Part shown: positions 63,301 to 64,000 of the stretch, one piece after another
How the letters are laid out: the number at the start of each line of letters is the position of its first letter
Numbering within the stretch: position 1 is the first letter of the stretch
Notes under the pieces: model-generated
Databases searched by the model: none
The model's input: the letters and a program-made list of their open reading frames with translations, nothing else
What the model was told of the DNA's origin: nothing
Position numbers and translations under genes: made by a program
NCBI RefSeq assembly: GCF_015832195.1
Contig: NC_052018.1
Location: 64,913,666 to 64,977,665 of the forward strand
DNA from: Motacilla alba alba
Lineage: Eukaryota > Chordata > Aves > Passeriformes > Motacillidae
Reading direction: 5' to 3'
Length of the DNA stretch: 64,000 nucleotides

Positions 63301-64000
63301 TCCCAGGAACTGTACTCTTGTATTTAGTAACTTGAGCAAAACTGTGCTGTGAGCATTCACATCCCAAGATGAAATACACTTGCTAAAACCAGTTTTGTAC
63401 TGCATGTACTGCACTCTGCTTCTTCACACCCCCATCAGAACTTGTTCGGGTTTGATGCTGACACAGTATTGCTAGATGGTGATTGCCACTTGAGGGATAG
63501 TACAGATGATTTTGTATTTCATAACAAATGTATCACAGGATTTGCTAAAATGAAGTCTCATTCCCAGCTAGCTTTCCCAGTCATACAATTTTGTTTGCTT
63601 TTTTTTTTTTTTATGTTTGTGGTATCATATTTCAGACTAGATTTAAACTCTGAATTTGCCAGAACCTAGATACATTTGTATTTTAAATATACATTGGTCC
63701 TTTAAACAGAAGTTACACCATTTGTCACATCATAGTCACAGAGTTTTAAAATATACCTTTGTTCCTGGTTCCAGATAAAAGCTGTATGGTTGAGAGATTT
63801 TGTTGCTCTGTGTTTATATTCTGTCAAGCTCAATGGCACCTGATCCTGACAGAGTGAGCTCTTTGTTATTTCTGTGCTAGAAATAATACCTGTACCTGGT
63901 ACAGGTCATCCTGTACCTGCTAAATGTTTTTAAGATGAGTCCATAAGTGCTTGAAGTGTAAGAGTTTGGATGTTATGTTACAATTATGTTCTGATGGCTG

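Larger units (their letters stand above)
46983..64000. other. Gene-poor region beyond tRNA-Leu
   Basis: Seventeen kb in which I recognise no protein gene. It contains one CR1 fragment (52.04 kb), an LTR at 53.6-54.35 kb with another possible LTR piece before it, and simple A or T runs (for example 61841-61860, 62978-62993 and 63599-63613). The longest frame is 166 codons at 62184-62684 and has no known motif. In mammals UTRN follows the tRNA; its N-terminal actin-binding exons were looked for and not found, so its start is probably to the right of this window. Confidence 0.55.

Noticed and set aside
46983..64000. Start of UTRN (utrophin)
   Set aside because: Expected next by synteny, but no frame with its N-terminal actin-binding sequence and no CpG island were found; presumably it starts beyond the window.
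1..64000. CRISPR arrays, bacterial operons, phage genes or biosynthetic clusters
   Set aside because: The sequence is vertebrate nuclear DNA; no such structures are present.

Overview
The window looks like a piece of a bird nuclear chromosome, orthologous to human 6q24. The evidence is two clearly recognisable vertebrate genes in their known order and orientation, a tRNA-Leu(TAA) at the position expected from mammals, many 3' ends of CR1 (chicken repeat 1) LINEs, LTRs of endogenous retroviruses, and an AT-rich background broken by three CpG islands. Short introns or intergenic gaps compared with mammals and LTR-rich intervals fit a bird, perhaps a songbird, but the species is an inference.

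Layout. 1-6.8 kb: gene-free flank with one CR1. 6.8-7.45 kb: the single-exon gene SF3B5 (minus strand, 86 residues) with its own poly(A) signal and a CpG-island promoter carrying a ZNF143/Staf-like site. 7.45-26.5 kb: intergenic DNA with three CR1 fragments, a possible retroposed mRNA tail at 10.55 kb and several simple repeats. 26.5-27.25 kb: CpG island with CCAAT and GC boxes, taken as the STX11 promoter, followed by a noncoding first exon that contains a GGCACC-based minisatellite and ends at a strong splice donor. 27.06-37.97 kb: one 10.9-kb intron with three CR1 fragments. 37.97-38.84 kb: the whole STX11 coding sequence in one exon (288 residues, plus strand), then a 3' UTR of up to about 2.1 kb. 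41-45.8 kb: LTR-rich intergenic DNA. 45.85-46.75 kb: a third CpG island that holds a complete tRNA-Leu(TAA) with A and B boxes and a T7 terminator. 46.75-64 kb: gene-poor DNA with a TA/CA microsatellite, one CR1, and a solo LTR at 53.6-54.35 kb. In mammals the next gene in this direction is UTRN; I found none of its coding exons here.

The genes are not a functional unit: SF3B5 is a core spliceosome subunit, STX11 a SNARE of cytotoxic and phagocytic cells, and the tRNA a Pol III gene. Their common feature is an old conserved gene neighbourhood. No novel multi-gene system is visible. The most interesting local observation is the STX11 5' leader: if the predicted splice is right, one open frame of exon 1 ends in a TGA overlapping the STX11 start codon (ATGA), and a second open frame reads straight into STX11 without a stop.
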